64,000 nucleotides of DNA from Anaeramoeba flamelloides (lineage: Eukaryota > Metamonada > Anaeramoebidae). Each line of letters starts with the position of its first letter. The first letter of the stretch is position 1. The DNA is taken from NCBI GenBank assembly GCA_027625915.1, contig JANTQA010000021.1:3782001-3846000 (forward strand), in the 5' to 3' direction. Below, in pieces: positions 30,141 through 43,058 of this stretch. Under the pieces are notes generated by a model. The model did not search any database. It had not been told where the DNA came from and saw only the letters and a program-made list of their open reading frames with translations. Position numbers and translations under genes: made by a program.

Positions 30141-30260
30141 AAAAACAAAACTGGTCTAATGATAAGATTTTTTAATATGATTTTTTTTATCGTTTTAATT
30201 GAAATTTATGTTGAAGACATATATTGGGATATAAAGAAAAACAACAAAAAATTGATTAAA

Positions 30261-30966
30261 CATTGTGAAAAAAAGTAAAACAGATCAAAAACATTCAACC
30301 CTATTTTTAATTGGGAAAATTTCTGAAAATGAAATATCAGATCAGTTAATCAATAAAAAAAAAATACATGATTAAAGAAAAAATGGAAGACTCCTTACAT
30401 ATAGAGTTTTTTTAAAACTGTTATTTTCCAATTAATTTTTGAAAATTTTTATATAAATTCCCAAAATGTAAATTAATTATTACTTTTACAATCAAATTAA
30501 CAGAGTAAAAAACGTTTTCTTAGAGTTCACTATTGTTGTTTAATTAAATGTCTAAAAATATCACTTCTAAATAATTAGTTAAATATTCTAGGATTTTTTC
30601 AACCAATTATTGTCGATTATAAATAATATTTCAGCTGATTTGAACAAAATATTTCAATTTTGTATTTTGGAAATAATATTACTATCGATGATCAGGATTT
30701 TTCTTTCATTAATCATTTATTAAAAATTTGTGGAAAAAATTGACTATTTTTGAGATCTCTTAAACTACTCAACGAGTTCTATAAGAAAGTAGATTTAAAT
30801 TGTATTTGTTGGGTTAATCGAAAATAAATCATAAGATTATTATTTGAAGTTAATTGGTTACTTCTTTAGATTTGATATACTTTTTGTTTTCAGGTTCTCT
30901 TAATATTCACAATTGAAAACTTTTTTTCACTTTTTTTCCTCATTTTGATTTTTTTTCCAAAAGGTA
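30261..30966. repeat. ~400-bp inverted-repeat family, copy 3, expanded
   Basis: The left arm (TTTTTAATTGGGAAAATTTC) and the right block (TTGACTATTTTTGAGATCTC through CACAATTGAAAACTTTTTTT) match the family. About 270 bases (roughly 30430-30700) between them have no counterpart in the other copies, so this copy carries an insertion or a divergent centre. Confidence 0.6.
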
Positions 30967-31355
30967 AAAACGGTAATAAAAATTAAAAAAAATGTAACAA
31001 ATTAACAAAAAGCCAAATAAAATATTCCAAGCTTTTTTGAAACAAATCCAATTTAATCCAAGATTATTTGGTTGTCTAGATTTTGAATTTAACATATTGT
31101 AATTGAAAAGTAATCAATTTGAGGGAAAAAAAAAATAGAGAAAAATTATTTTTCTTTTTCAACATAATAAAAGTTATTTTAATTTTTGAATCAGATGTAA
31201 TATTCGCTGTGAGTAATGACTGGACACAGAATTAGTTAAATCTAAAAAATATTTAATCTTAGAAAACAAATCTCCATTTTTTCAAATCATTTTATTTTTT
31301 ATTGTAACTTATATTTTTCGAAAAAACAAAAAAGATTCAGCTTGATTCAAAAGAA

Positions 31356-34300
31356 ATGAACAACAATTATATGAATAATTTTGATTTAAAAATCCCAACC
31401 AAATTCATTTTTGGTAAAGAAACGATTGAAAAGAAGCTCAAAGATGAAATCCCAGAAGGTTCGAAGGTGTTGATGATCTACGGAGGAGGGAGCATTAAAA
31501 AAAATGGGGTCTATGACAAAGTGATAACCGCTTTAGATGGTTATAGTGTCACTGAGTTTCCAGGTGTTCGTTCAAACCCAAGATATGAAAAAGCACTTGA
31601 AGCAGTAAAAATAATTAAGGAAAAAGAGATCGATTTTCTGTTAGCCATTGGAGGTGGCTCTGTAATTGATCTGACAAAATTTGTCGCACTTGCGGCTGTC
31701 TACGAAGGAAACGATCCTTGGGAATTGACAAAAAAAATTAAAACCAAGGAGGAAGAACCAACAAAGGTCATGAACTTTGGGTGTATTTTGACATGCCCAG
31801 GTACTGGCACGGAAGGAAACAAGTATTGTGTGATCAGTAAGGAAGAGATCTCAGAAAAGATGTCTGTCAAAACACTTTTAATATGCCCCAAATTTTCAAT
31901 TCTCGATCCTGAAACCACATTTACCTTGCCCTGGAGATACACAAGAAATGGGATCATTGATAATTTCATTCACCTGATCGAAAGATATACAGTCTCTGAC
32001 AATTCAAATTTTGTTGCTGATCGCTTTGCGGAACAACTTATGAAAATTTTGATTGATTGCTCTCGCATTTTGAAAGAAAACCCAAAAGATTATGTTGCTA
32101 GATCGAACGTCATGTGGGTTTCTTCCGTTCACAATATGGGTTTACTTGAGGCAGGGAATTATCGAGAATGTTGGCTTATTCATCTGGTTGGTTTTTTTCT
32201 TTTTCTTTTTCTTTTTCATTTTCATTTTTTATTAGGGTAATAAGCCTTAAAATTGTTTTATTTTTTTGGTGTTCCCTTGTCTATGGGAATTATAAAAATT
32301 TTTGCTCGGGCTTGAAATTGAGATGGCAAAAAATTGAAATTTTATGATTATTTTGTTTATGACTGTACTTTTCAAGTTAAGGAAGTAAGTACATTTTACC
32401 ATTTTTGAAAAATTTTAATTGTGTGAACCTTACTGAAAAATATTTTTTGAGTCTCACCAGATATTGAAACTTTGAAACCAAAACATAATTAGCTACTCTA
32501 TTTGTGAAAAGAAAGCGAACCCAAATTAATTCAAAAATTAATCTTTCATTTTTCAATTTTATGAACAATTTTTTTGGATTAAATTATTGAGTTTTATTAA
32601 ATTTGGTTTTGGATCTAGAAATATATTTATATGAGTGATTGAAATTAATCAAACAGTAAACCAAAAAAATAGACCCGAAAAGGTGTGTCTTTGAAACAAA
32701 TATTTTCTTTTAGAAGACCAAACACAAAAGATCACCTTTCCAAATATATTTGTTGAAATCAAAAAAGAAAAAAAAATGGAATAAAAGCCTATTTTCGGAG
32801 ATTTGTTTTTCTTTTTCTTCTTAATTTATATGAATACAAACAATTTATAACCTTGAATTTCTAGCCCCATTACTATTTATTATTATTTTACCAAATGCTT
32901 TTTGCAAATTTGTTTTCAAAATTCCAATTTTCAAATATTTTTATTAAAACAAAACCAAAAAAAAGAATACTATTTCAAAAATTAAAATAGATGGGTTGAA
33001 TTCTCAGAATCAAAAAACAGTTACAAAAAGATTCGACCTAAAATAAAAGTCAAATTTAGGAAAATATTTCAATCAGATTCAGAAATATTTTTAGTTCTCA
33101 ATTTTAATGGAAAATAATTAATTATAAAATCAAATGAAAACTACATCCAATAAACCTTGATTTTCTGGAGAAGAAATAAAAAAATATCTTATTTTCTAAC
33201 CCATTCAAGAATTAGATAAATTAAATGAAAATATGGTTTTTAAATTCATTTTGGAAATTCATTAGAAATGAAAAGTAATTTGTTTCTTTAAAAATTTTAC
33301 AAACCAAAAAGTATTTTCATGAAGAATTAAAAACAAATCTAAATTAAGAAAAAGTAATTATATCAAATGTTACAGATAAATTCAAGAAATAAATGATTTG
33401 TTATTTTTTTTTTGATCAATCTTTTCATTTTTTTTGGATTGTCATTTTTTAATTGGTATGAAAATATATTATATCAGAATATATTCCACTTTCGTATTTA
33501 TTAAAATATCAATATATTTGGTAAAAGAAATGATTTAAATTATTCAGTTTCAAATAAATGATGGCACTCAAAATTTAAAAAATGAACTTACCCCCTTAAT
33601 AAATAAAAAAAATTGATTTTACTTTCGGTCTTATGTTTCCTTTTTGAAAGTTGAAAAACGTTGTATGTTAACAAAATCAATTAAAAATGAACATTATCTC
33701 ATTAATTCAGTTTTTCCTTTTTTTACTTTGACGAAAAAGAAAACTTTTTTTTAGAATTTTACAGTATTCAAAATTCACATAAAACAGACCAAAAAAAGTA
33801 CCCAATAAACAAAAAGAGATCACAAATTTCGGTCTTTTTCTTGAAAAACTTAATTTGAAAAGAAAACAATCTTGAACTGGAATTATAATTTTTTCCAATT
33901 TTTATTTGAACAACAGCAATTTTTTTCTCCTTTTTTTTTATTTTATTATAAACTTAAATTGTAAACCTTAAAAGAACTTGCACATTGTGTTTTTCAAATA
34001 TTACAATATCCAAGTTAAAGGGTGGTTTTTTTATTTTCAATACTCTTATGAAAACCCTTTTGACTGCCAAAAAAACTTAAGGAACCTACGAATTTTATAG
34101 TTTCTGAGAACTGAAACACAAGATTATAACACAAAAACATGTTAAAAAGAATTTCAATTCTCGGAAAGCCAAAATATTAAAATTTTTTGATTTTTTTAGT
34201 GATTTAAATGAAAAAAATTTATTGATCAAAAAACTTTTCAAATTTTCGAACAAAACAGATTAAATTGAAAATCAAACCATTTTTTTTTTTTTTTTTTGAT

Positions 34301-37300
34301 ATTGGTTCTCTATAAACAATATTGATACCATTTACCTCAACTAAACTCTAGTAATATTTTAAAATAAAGTCAAAAGTAAGAGTAATAAGAGGATTTCGAT
34401 ATTCGAATCTTTTAAAGTTTAATTTCAAATTTTTCTTCTTATTGGTGATCGTTTTAAAAAAAACCTTTAAACTTTAGTTAAGTATTCTATACAATTTAAA
34501 GAGAAGAGAAGAAGAATAATAAAAAGAAGAAAACAAAAAATTCTTCAAACAATCTTTATAATTAGTGATAGTACGACTTGGTTATTGATAAGGTTTTTAA
34601 TGAGTTGCCCATACTCCTTTTAAACTTGCAGAGAACAAAAAATGTTTTCACCCAGAGAACACATTCTTTATTGAACGAGTGAAGGGTTGATTGTTTTTAA
34701 AGTATTTTTATTCATTTCAATTTATAATATTCCAACTGACAGATAAACTATTATTTATCTTTTGTTATTAAGTTTGTTCATTCAAAAGAGATGATCGATT
34801 GATCTGTCAACCAAATTATAATTAAAAAACAATAAAAATCTTGATACCATCTTTGTTTTAATTAGTTCCCTTTTTTTGGATTTTTTTTTTTAAAAAATTA
34901 TTTTGTTTTCAAGATCTATTTTATGATCAATCAAAATTTTTACATTAAAAAATCATTGAATCAATACTATTTGTTTCAAAATAAATGGATCAAAATTTTC
35001 ATTCAGTTTTCCAAAAAAGGTGGTTTATATATCATAGTACCATATCAAATTTTTAATTCTTAAAACAAATTTAAATTTTTTCTTTACCGTTTTTTGAATT
35101 GGGTACTTTGGTGATTTATTTTAATTCTTGGTTTTTTTTTTAAGGAAAGCTGAATGAATATTTTGATCTTTTTATTTTACAATTAACAGTAATCCTAAAA
35201 TTCTACCAACTATAATATCTCGATTGCTTTTTTAATCACGAAATTTAATTTTTTATCACGATTTTTCAACAATTATCGAGATTTTAAAGATCATGATTTG
35301 AATCTAATATCTCAGTTTTATAGAATATCAATTATCAATTTCAAAAATTATCAATTAAAAACTATTTTTCAGCAATTTTTACTCACTTTATAATGTTAAT
35401 GGGAGTTGTTTTGAGGGTTTATTCCAGCATTCTTAACAAAATAATATTTTCAAATTTTTGAATCATAATCATTTTTTCTAATTTTGCAAATTTTAGTTTT
35501 GCTTTTTCAAATTTTTCTTTTTCTTTTTTATTGATTTCTTTTTTTTTTTACAAAAGATTTTTTTTATCTTTTCTTTTTTTTTCTTTTTCTTTTTTTCTTT
35601 TTTTAAAAAAAAAAGATCATGTGGTAAAAAAAAAGAGATCTTCGAAAAGACAAATAATCACTATGAAAATTGTGACTATGTAGTTTCTTTGAAAATGATT
35701 TTTTTTCAAATTAATATCCCTTCACCACGATTAATTTATAAAACTGAAGCAAAAATTGATCTCGCTAGATTAAAAGTATACCGAAGAAAATATAAATTGA
35801 TTGAAAAATTAGATTTCTTAAATTTAAAAAAATTAAAAACAATACTAAATTTTCGAAAATTGGAAAATGAAAATATTAATTGGCACACTAAGGGATTAAA
35901 ATTATTAGATTTAGAATTAAAAGTTTTTCGATTAACCGAATTGGAAAATTCACCTAGTTGGAAAGTTCAACAATATCTAAAAATTATAAAACAACAAAAT
36001 TGCAATTTCAAACAACAAAAATATTTAAACTGGAAAGCTTCAAAAACAATTCTAAAATTCCGAAATTTTACTAATTGTTTAAATAGGTACTCTTATGTAA
36101 CAAGTAAAAATAAAAATAAAAATTGTGATTTATGTAAAGAAAAGTTAAATATTGATATCATTGAAGATTTCGATCATTTTTTATGGGACTGTCCTGCCTA
36201 TAAAATAAATCGAAAAATCTGGATATCTGAATATTTTGAAAAAAATAAAAAAATTAATAATATCAGAGATATTATTAATAAAAAGAATCCCTCATGTATA
36301 TTATCATTAGTAAGTGATAATAAAATTTGTGATTCTTTAACAAAATTTCTAAAAAAAAGTTTAGAAATTAGGGCACACAGGAGAAAAGCAATTTTCTCTC
36401 TTCAAAAATAAAAAAAAAAAAAAAAAGAAAATGAATTATTTTATTCATAAAAAATCTTGTTGTTCAACTTTTTTTCAGTGAAAGTTCAGTAATAAAAAAT
36501 CCGTAATGCTCATTTCAAAAATTGTGACTCACTTTTTTTTAGTTTTTGGTTTTATTTTTTTTTAATTTTTAATATATCAGGTTTTTATACATTTAGAATG
36601 ACTTAAAAGTGAATTACCAATCAGATTTAATAATTAATTGTTCTTGAATACTAAAGGATAATTTTTTTTTCAATTTATTATTTCAGGTGAGTCACTATTT
36701 TTGAAAAAGAGTTTAGTAATTTAGTGTAAAATAAATATTTGTTACATATAATCCCATTTTTTTTATATTTTATAGTAGATTGAAAAGGATATTGTCAAAT
36801 CCTTTTTTTAAATTTTGAAAACAAAAATAAATTGAACGATAATTTTAGTCATCATTCGAAAAATTCCAAAAAACAAAGTACTAATACTTTAAAAACATTT
36901 TTTTTGGTCACCAGCTCTAATAGAGAATATTATAATTTAACAATTTTTTCGTTGATTGTAAAATTATCTTTTCTTCGATATTTTAAACATTTTTTTTGGA
37001 AAAATAATTAAAAATTTTATTCAAATTTATTTTTCAATAAATTATAATGATTAACACTAATCTCATCGAAACAATGAAATTCATGTTCGTTAATTTAGAA
37101 ATTCATTAATTGGATTTATTTCTATTATAGTTAGAAAAAAAAATTATCTTCATTTTCAAATTAAAAATTTAAATAGAAAATTATTAATTATTAATTCGAC
37201 AATAATACTAATTTTTTGAATATATACGCACACAAATATATATATTAACAAATAAAAATTAAAGATTGGACATCAACTTACTGTAATGACAAATGCTGAT

Positions 37301-37642
37301 CACGGTTTAACACTTGCGTGTTGTCTTAAAGGTGTCTGGACCCATCAAAAGAAAAGAAAAGCAGCCAAATTAAAAATGTTAGCTGAAAATGTATTTGGTG
37401 TCACAGAAGGAACAGATGAAGAAAAAGTTCAAGCAGCAATTGAGAAAACAATCGAATGGTTTAAATCATTAGGTATGCCAACAACTCTCAGTTCATGTAA
37501 CATAACTAAAGAAGATTTTACAAAAATTGGCAAAGATATTGATAATATATTCATGAAAAAACAAAAATTACCAGGAATTGGGGCATATTTTGATATACAT
37601 GGGAAAGAAGTTATTGAAATATTAAAATTATGTGATTTTTAA
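31356..37642 (+). CDS. iron-containing alcohol dehydrogenase (bacterial BDH/YqhD type), two exons
   Basis: Exons are 31356-32186 and 37265-37642, joined in phase 0 by a GT-AG intron of 5078 bp; the product has 402 aa, the usual size. Exon 1 carries the Rossmann-like coenzyme region with AIGGGSVIDLTKFVA (about residues 97-111). The four metal ligands are present: Asp202 and His206 (DNFIHLIE), then His280 (IGHQLT) and His290 (NADHG), the last two in exon 2. The splice joins WLIHL to IGHQ exactly where the family is contiguous. It would reduce aldehydes to alcohols with NAD(P)H, a fermentative redox sink. The family is mainly bacterial, so lateral acquisition followed by intron gain is likely but inferred. 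The intron holds a sense-oriented LINE fragment and two MITE-like repeats. Reading straight past the donor gives a misleading 294-aa product. Confidence 0.9.
34955..35190. repeat. ~235-bp inverted-repeat element, copy 2 (in ADH intron)
   Basis: The left arm GATCAAAATTTTCATTCAGT is complementary to the right end (ACTGAATGAATATTTTGATC-like). The internal GGGTACTTTGGTGATTTATT matches the 29905-30140 copy. Confidence 0.65.
35375..36505 (+). repeat. ~380-bp dispersed direct repeat, copy 2, split by LINE
   Basis: The two parts (35375-35698 and 36427-36505) are collinear with 28040-28418. They share ATTCCAGCATTC/ATTCCAGTGTTC, the AGATCTTCGAAAAGAC block and the terminal CAGTGAAAGTTCAGTAATAA. The break is filled by LINE fragment L2. 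Confidence 0.75.
35699..36426 (+). mobile_element. LINE 3' fragment L2 with target-site duplication
   Basis: The open frame encodes about 230 residues of a LINE C terminus. PRLIYKTEAKIDLARLKVYR matches the post-RT part of L4. A zinc-knuckle-like CDLC...HFLWDC motif and LEIRAHRRK near the end follow. It ends TAA plus an A tract. The 8-bp direct repeats GAAAATGA at 35691-35698 and 36427-36434 flank it, and the uninterrupted site exists at 28341. It is a 5'-truncated, target-primed insertion in the ADH intron, sense to the gene. Confidence 0.9.
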
Positions 37643-39691
37643 AGATAATTTCCAGGTAAATTTATACATATAAAAAATTTGTAACTTTTTACCACCCTTT
37701 CTCTTTTTTGATAAGTTCTGATATCTTCTTTTAATCTAATTACCTGTGAACAATTTTATCACAAATCTTAAAATAATAAAAATATTTCTATTTTTTCAAT
37801 AAATTTTTATTTAAATATCTAAACTAAAAGATTACTAAATATTTTCATGAATTATTTTCAATTGATACACCTTTAAGAATAAATTATTTATATTTGTTTT
37901 GAACAAATATAAAATCATTGAATCAATATTGCTTTAATTAGATTCTTTTTATATACAAAAGAAATTATAACTTAATTTCCAAATATAAAGTAAATTATAA
38001 TGTGCTCTTATAAATAAGTGTTTTTGTAAAATCTTTAGAACATAATTCTCTTTAAAATATGGTTAATTCAATAAATTAAAAAAAAAATTAAATACTTTTA
38101 GAAAAACTTTTTGAAAAACTTTTAATTGTATATTTATTGATGGAAGAAGTGTAACTTACACTTGAAATGTACTTTTACTTGAATTTCCTCAAAGTTAAAA
38201 TAAGCGTAAAATCCTAGTTTCAACAATTGTTCAAGGGAAAGGCACACACAAAATTTTTTTATTGTTAAAAAGGAACAAAGAAAAAATTGAAAAGAAAAAA
38301 GGAAAAAAAAAAAAAAAAAAAAAGAAATTTAAAAAGGGTGAATAAAAAGTAATTGGTAAAAAAAATCAAAAAAAAAAAAAAAAAAACAATGATATCCTTA
38401 ATTAAGAACCCCTAAAATCACATCCAGGATACTTTTGGTTCGTTTAAAATAATTTGGTAATTGATCATGAATGTTCATTTGGTGATCGTTATTTAATTGT
38501 TGTAATTTCTTTTTTTTTGATCTTATTTGCTTTAAAGATTTGGTCATTTTTGTACTTTGATTTTTGATATTTATTTTCAAGTCACTCATACTACTATGTG
38601 TTTCAGTGTCACAGTATTGTTAGTAACCACTTGATCTTTTTCTTTTGTAACTCTTCTTCCCAATATAAAGAAGATTCAGCCTGGGGAAAAATAGAAAAAA
38701 AAAAATCGAATATTATTTTTGATTTTATATCCTCACTAATCCTTTCAATTCAGATAAACACCATTTCAAAAATTTTAACATCACCAAAATAAAAAATAGG
38801 CAAAAAAAAAACTCAATTCATTATATTTTTGAAAAACTTAATATTTAATCACTATAAGTTGCACAGTATTAAAGTTTTTATAAGTAATCAATTTCATCCA
38901 AATATAAGAAAAAAATATAAAACAAAAAAAATCAAAATCTGTGTGATCAATAATCAAACAAAGGGAAACAAAAATTCTATAGATAAATTTATTGAAATTT
39001 CACCAACAATGGTTGATCGATCAAATGATAAAAAACCATCAACTAAATGCTTGTGATTTTTCGTTTTTAAGAAACTTAACACTAACTTTCTATCAACCAT
39101 TGAAAAAAAATTTCGGATCAAAAGAAACAGATTAAGTAACGGAAAAATTAAAGGAAATAAAAACAAAATAGACCAAGATTAAAAATGATTTTCATATTTT
39201 TGAAAAATAAAAATTATTATTATGAAGAAAAAAGAGTAATTAAAGATAATTTTATCAAAACAAAAAAAAGAAAAGAAGAAAAATAAATAAAATAATAATA
39301 TCATTTGCATGATCAAATTTAAAAACTATACAAGTCCTTAATTAACAGGGGGGGCAAAAAATAAAATCAAAATTATTTCCAAATTGAATGAAAGGTGTAA
39401 TAGTATTTATTCTTTAAACTGTTTAAACTTTTCCCAAAATTTGGAATTTGTTTTATTTTGACCTTTTATTCTTATTAAAATCTGGATTAAGGACAATAAC
39501 AAAGGAAATTTGTTCGCCAATCAATATCATTTTAAATCTTATTTTAAACTTGTGAAAATTTAGGCCAATGCGGTGTGTTTAGGGATATATGCAAAAAAAA
39601 AAGGATAAATAGACAAAAGGAGTTAAAATATCGATTAGCTTATGGAGGTATATTTACTAATAAGTATGTGTATTATTATTACATTTATAAT
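37643..39691. other. intergenic region between convergent genes
   Basis: It contains the minus-oriented LINE-derived repeat at 38140-38690 and AT-rich unique DNA. Short frames at 38829-39166 are open on both strands and lack motifs. Confidence 0.55.
38140..38690 (-). mobile_element. LINE-derived nonautonomous element, copy 1
   Basis: It is an inverted counterpart of 53780-54325. Read on the minus strand it starts near CTTCTTTATATTGGGAAGAA, encodes a 63-aa Lys/Gln-rich peptide (MSDLKINIKNQ..., 38589-38398) and ends in the LINE 3' signature with a short A-rich tail. It is best explained as an internally deleted LINE that keeps only the 5' and 3' ends. Confidence 0.6.
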
Positions 39692-41539
39692 TTAATTTAA
39701 TTTTTTTTTTTTTTTTAATTTTCTATTTTTTCTTGCTTCCTTCTTCCATTCTTTTTTTGATTTTGGATTTATTAAAATCATGTCTTGATTGGAATTCAGC
39801 TTTAAATTGGGATGATTAATACTTGTGTTTTCATTTTTCTTTAGCTTTGCTATTAATATTTTTGTGGCATATGCCAAAAAAGAAAACTCCTCAATATTCC
39901 CACAAGACTTGTTTGATGGATTTGCCATTAGCAGCTTGATGATTTCTAAATTATAATTTTGACAAAACTTCAAATATAAAGCGAAACAATTCATCCCATT
40001 CCCCGTAACATACTCTGTATGGCCCCCGTGTGACAAAAAACTTTTGATTAAATTTATACTTGGGTTTGGTGTTGAGCAAATTAGATGAAAAGAAGAGAAA
40101 CGCCTAGAGCCCTGTTTGTTTAAGTTGATTCCATTTTTTAAGATTAAATCAAAGGTCTGGTCATTAAAAAGGAATTCTTTGTGGTTCAATAAAACATGCA
40201 AAATATTATTGCGACTGGAGTTTCGTAAATTAAGATTGGCACCCTTTGAGATCATAAATTCGATGACACTGATGTCTATATTAGGGGTATTTTCCAACAG
40301 GAGATGTAAGGCTGTGTTTCGATCAAAATTTTGGTTGTTAATATCTAAACCTTGATCTAATAAGAATTGAAGAATGGGGACATCTACAGCAATCAATTTA
40401 TTGCTACAATATTCATGCAATAATGTATTTTTTAATTTTGGCGTAAGATATAAGTGCTTTTGCAGTCCATTTTCAAGAAGCCATTGCAAGATCTCCAATT
40501 GTGGGTTGTGCTTACAAATTAAATGTAATGCCGAGCAGAGCGACTGAGGCAAGAGATCAATTTTGGATCCCTTATTTGCCAGGAATTGATAGCTCTCAAG
40601 TGGTAACTGGTTCATGCACAGACAATGGAAGCACGTCTCTTGTTTTTTGTTTGTGTCATTGATGCCACAGCCCAGCCGCAAGAAATAACTGACGATTAAT
40701 TGCAATTCTCTGCTCCCGATCTTTGACATGCACAAATAATGAAGCGATGTGTTCCCTTCTTTGTCTTTCCATTTGGGTTTGTACCCATAGGACACAATTT
40801 TTTTCACCATTTGAAGCGTTGGTGAGCCACCGCAACATGAATGTAGTAAAGTGTACGACCTTCTTCTGCCGTTTTCTACGGGTTCAATAAACACATTTTT
40901 CTCGACAAATAAATTGAAAAGCCTCATCTTTGGAAGCGATTTCACCAGATAAAACAAGGCATCTCTTAAATCGCTGTCAAGGCAATTGACAAGTGCACCT
41001 TTGGACAACAAATATTTCACAATGTGACGGTTTGGTTTATATTTACAACAAGAGATGAGCGGTGTTTCTTGCGTTTGATTTTGAATGTTGATATCAGCGC
41101 CATGCTTGACTAAAGATCCAATGATTCTTGGTAATTCGTTTTTGACAGCCAGGTGAAGTGCTGTTTCCATCAATCTTCTTGTCAGGTTATTCACATTGGC
41201 TCCATAGCTTAACAATCTTTCTAGCAATTGCTCCTGATTATGAAGAACAAAAAGATGGATTGGTGCTAACTCTTCGAAGAAGCTTATTTTAGTTCGGGAA
41301 TTGAAATTAGTCATCTTTTCATGGAAAAATTCTAAAGCTTCCATTGTTGGGTTGTTCATACACAAATAATGGATCGCAGTTTTCTTTTTTTGGTCTTTAA
41401 GGTTCATTGTTGGTTGATCTTTGAATTCTTTTTTAATTTCTTCGAAATTCCCTTTTTTTAAGATTTCAATTTGTGTTTCTGTTAATTTGTGTGTCTTCGA
41501 TCTTTCTTTTGGCTGGTTTTTGTTTTTCCGTTTTTTCAT
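39692..41539 (-). CDS. ankyrin-repeat protein
   Basis: This is an intact single-exon gene of 615 aa from an ATG to a TAA. Ankyrin repeats of about 33 residues run from about residue 50 to 560, roughly 14-16 in number, with signatures such as ALHLAVKNELPRIIGSLVKH, GADINIQNQTQETPLISCC and TALHLLLENTPNIDISVIEF. Some repeats carry an extra LCMNN or CKHNPQLE insert. Both ends are strongly basic (MKKRKNKNQPKERSK and a Lys-rich tail), which could serve nuclear or nucleolar targeting. No enzymatic domain is fused. A protein-interaction role is all that can be inferred. It converges on the alcohol dehydrogenase gene. GC content is clearly above the flanks. Confidence 0.9.
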   Translation of the reverse strand: MKKRKNKNQPKERSKTHKLTETQIEILKKGNFEEIKKEFKDQPTMNLKDQKKKTAIHYLCMNNPTMEALEFFHEKMTNFNSRTKISFFEELAPIHLFVLHNQEQLLERLLSYGANVNNLTRRLMETALHLAVKNELPRIIGSLVKHGADINIQNQTQETPLISCCKYKPNRHIVKYLLSKGALVNCLDSDLRDALFYLVKSLPKMRLFNLFVEKNVFIEPVENGRRRSYTLLHSCCGGSPTLQMVKKIVSYGYKPKWKDKEGNTSLHYLCMSKIGSRELQLIVSYFLRLGCGINDTNKKQETCFHCLCMNQLPLESYQFLANKGSKIDLLPQSLCSALHLICKHNPQLEILQWLLENGLQKHLYLTPKLKNTLLHEYCSNKLIAVDVPILQFLLDQGLDINNQNFDRNTALHLLLENTPNIDISVIEFMISKGANLNLRNSSRNNILHVLLNHKEFLFNDQTFDLILKNGINLNKQGSRRFSSFHLICSTPNPSINLIKSFLSHGGHTEYVTGNGMNCFALYLKFCQNYNLEIIKLLMANPSNKSCGNIEEFSFLAYATKILIAKLKKNENTSINHPNLKLNSNQDMILINPKSKKEWKKEARKNRKLKKKKKLN

Positions 41540-41684
41540 ATTATTACTCCTAAACTCAAAAAATGATCTTTTGGGATTGAAAAAAAGTTGACCTTCTTTG
41601 TGAGTTTGACTTTGTTCTTCTGTTTGTAATGAGAAAATACACTATTTCTACAACTTTAAAAAAAATCAATCAAAAAGAAATATT

Positions 41685-43058
41685 TAAGGGAGTAGCTACA
41701 TCATAAGACCTGATAAAATTTTATGATAAACGAGATAAGAGCATTTTATTTAAGTGGCGTGTGATCGTAGATTCTCTGAAAATTTATTTTAAAAAAATTA
41801 TTTGTTATTTTTTTTTTTAGTAATGTTCAACAATAAAAAAAATTCGAGAATATATTGATAAAATAGTTTTGATTTTTGTTTTTTTATTTAAATCAAACTA
41901 AATTATCAAAAATTTTGGCATGGTTTAAACAGTCGAAAGAATAACAATACAATAATTTAACATTCAATTTGGAAATTATTTGATTTAACAAACTATTTCA
42001 TTTTTTGTCTTTTTTATTTTGTTTTCATTTACTTTTTTACCATTTACGAAATATGTTACATTAGATCAGGAATATTTTTTTCGATGATAGAAGGTTAAAA
42101 TTGAGTTTAGTTAAATTGAAAAATCACATACAATTGGTCCATGGTATCTTATCATTTGATCGATCAACAATTATTGGTTAAATTTCAACAAATTTATCAA
42201 TACATTTATTGTTCAGACTCTTTCGTTTCAGCTCGTTTCATTATTTTGGATACACTGATTTTATTTTTGAGTTTTATCTTGTTTTCTTTGATTTAGATGT
42301 GAATTATTACTAATCAAAACATTAAAACAATCTTAGTTAAATAGTATTTTCTATTACCTTTGTAAAAATATAATAAAGTGAGTTTCTATTTTCTTATTTT
42401 TGATTTTCTAATGTATCCAATTGTTTTCGAATATATTTAGTTTTTTTTTTTTGAGAAGATAATTTAAGATTCTTAGAATAAAACTTATAACTATTTTGTG
42501 TTTTAAAATTTGATAGAATATAATAATATTCACTTCTCCAATTCCACCAAATCCAACTATTTAAAATCCTAACAAGTATTATTTTGGATTATTATTATTA
42601 TTTTTTTTTTGGCATCCTTCTAGCTATTTAAGCCCCATTCATGTTTCCTTTTGTGCTTCTCTTGATTGTAATTCTATTGTTCTTTTTAAACAAAATCCAT
42701 TAATCAAAAATGTCACTTAGAAAAAAAATGTTTCTAAATACTTTTTGTTGTATTGGTTAAAAAAATTCAAAAATGATGAAAAAATTAAATGACACAATAG
42801 AATGTTGAGATAAGACTTAAGATAAGTCATTCAACACTTGAAACACTATTTTAAGCAATTCAACTCAACCTTATATTGTGGCAATTTCTTCGAGACTTTG
42901 AAAAAAAAATTAAAAAAATCTAAAAAATGGAGTACTTTAAATAAGAAAAATCAATTAGGTACAACCAAAGTAAAAAATGTTTTTTTCTGATCCTTTTCAA
43001 AATTCCAAAAAAGTGAAAAATTTCCCTTTACGGTGGTTACTCCCTTAAGGACTATATT
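41685..43058. repeat. candidate TTAAGGG-ended element, ~1.37 kb
   Basis: The left end TTTAAGGGAGTAGCTACATC is partly complementary to the right end GGTGGTTACTCCCTTAAGG. The ends resemble those of the elements in the cathepsin intron. The interior is AT-rich with no open frame. The ends are short, so the pairing may be chance. Confidence 0.3.

Larger units (their letters stand above)
24986..31355. other. intergenic or intronic region with repeats
   Basis: This lies between two divergently transcribed genes. It should contain the missing first exon of the triple-repeat protein and both promoters. It holds copies of four repeat families (26187, 28040, 28419, 29905, 30261) and a long T/C tract at 28196-28260. 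No intact gene is seen. Confidence 0.5.

Noticed and set aside
32187-32240. Read-through C terminus of the first ADH exon (VGFFLFLFLFHFHFLLG)
   Set aside because: This is intronic pyrimidine-rich sequence after a GT donor; the conserved protein resumes at 37265.
38829-39166. Frames open on both strands downstream of the LINE-derived repeat
   Set aside because: Composition is that of AT-rich noncoding DNA and a short local palindrome (ATGGTTGAT and its complement) explains the two-strand openness.
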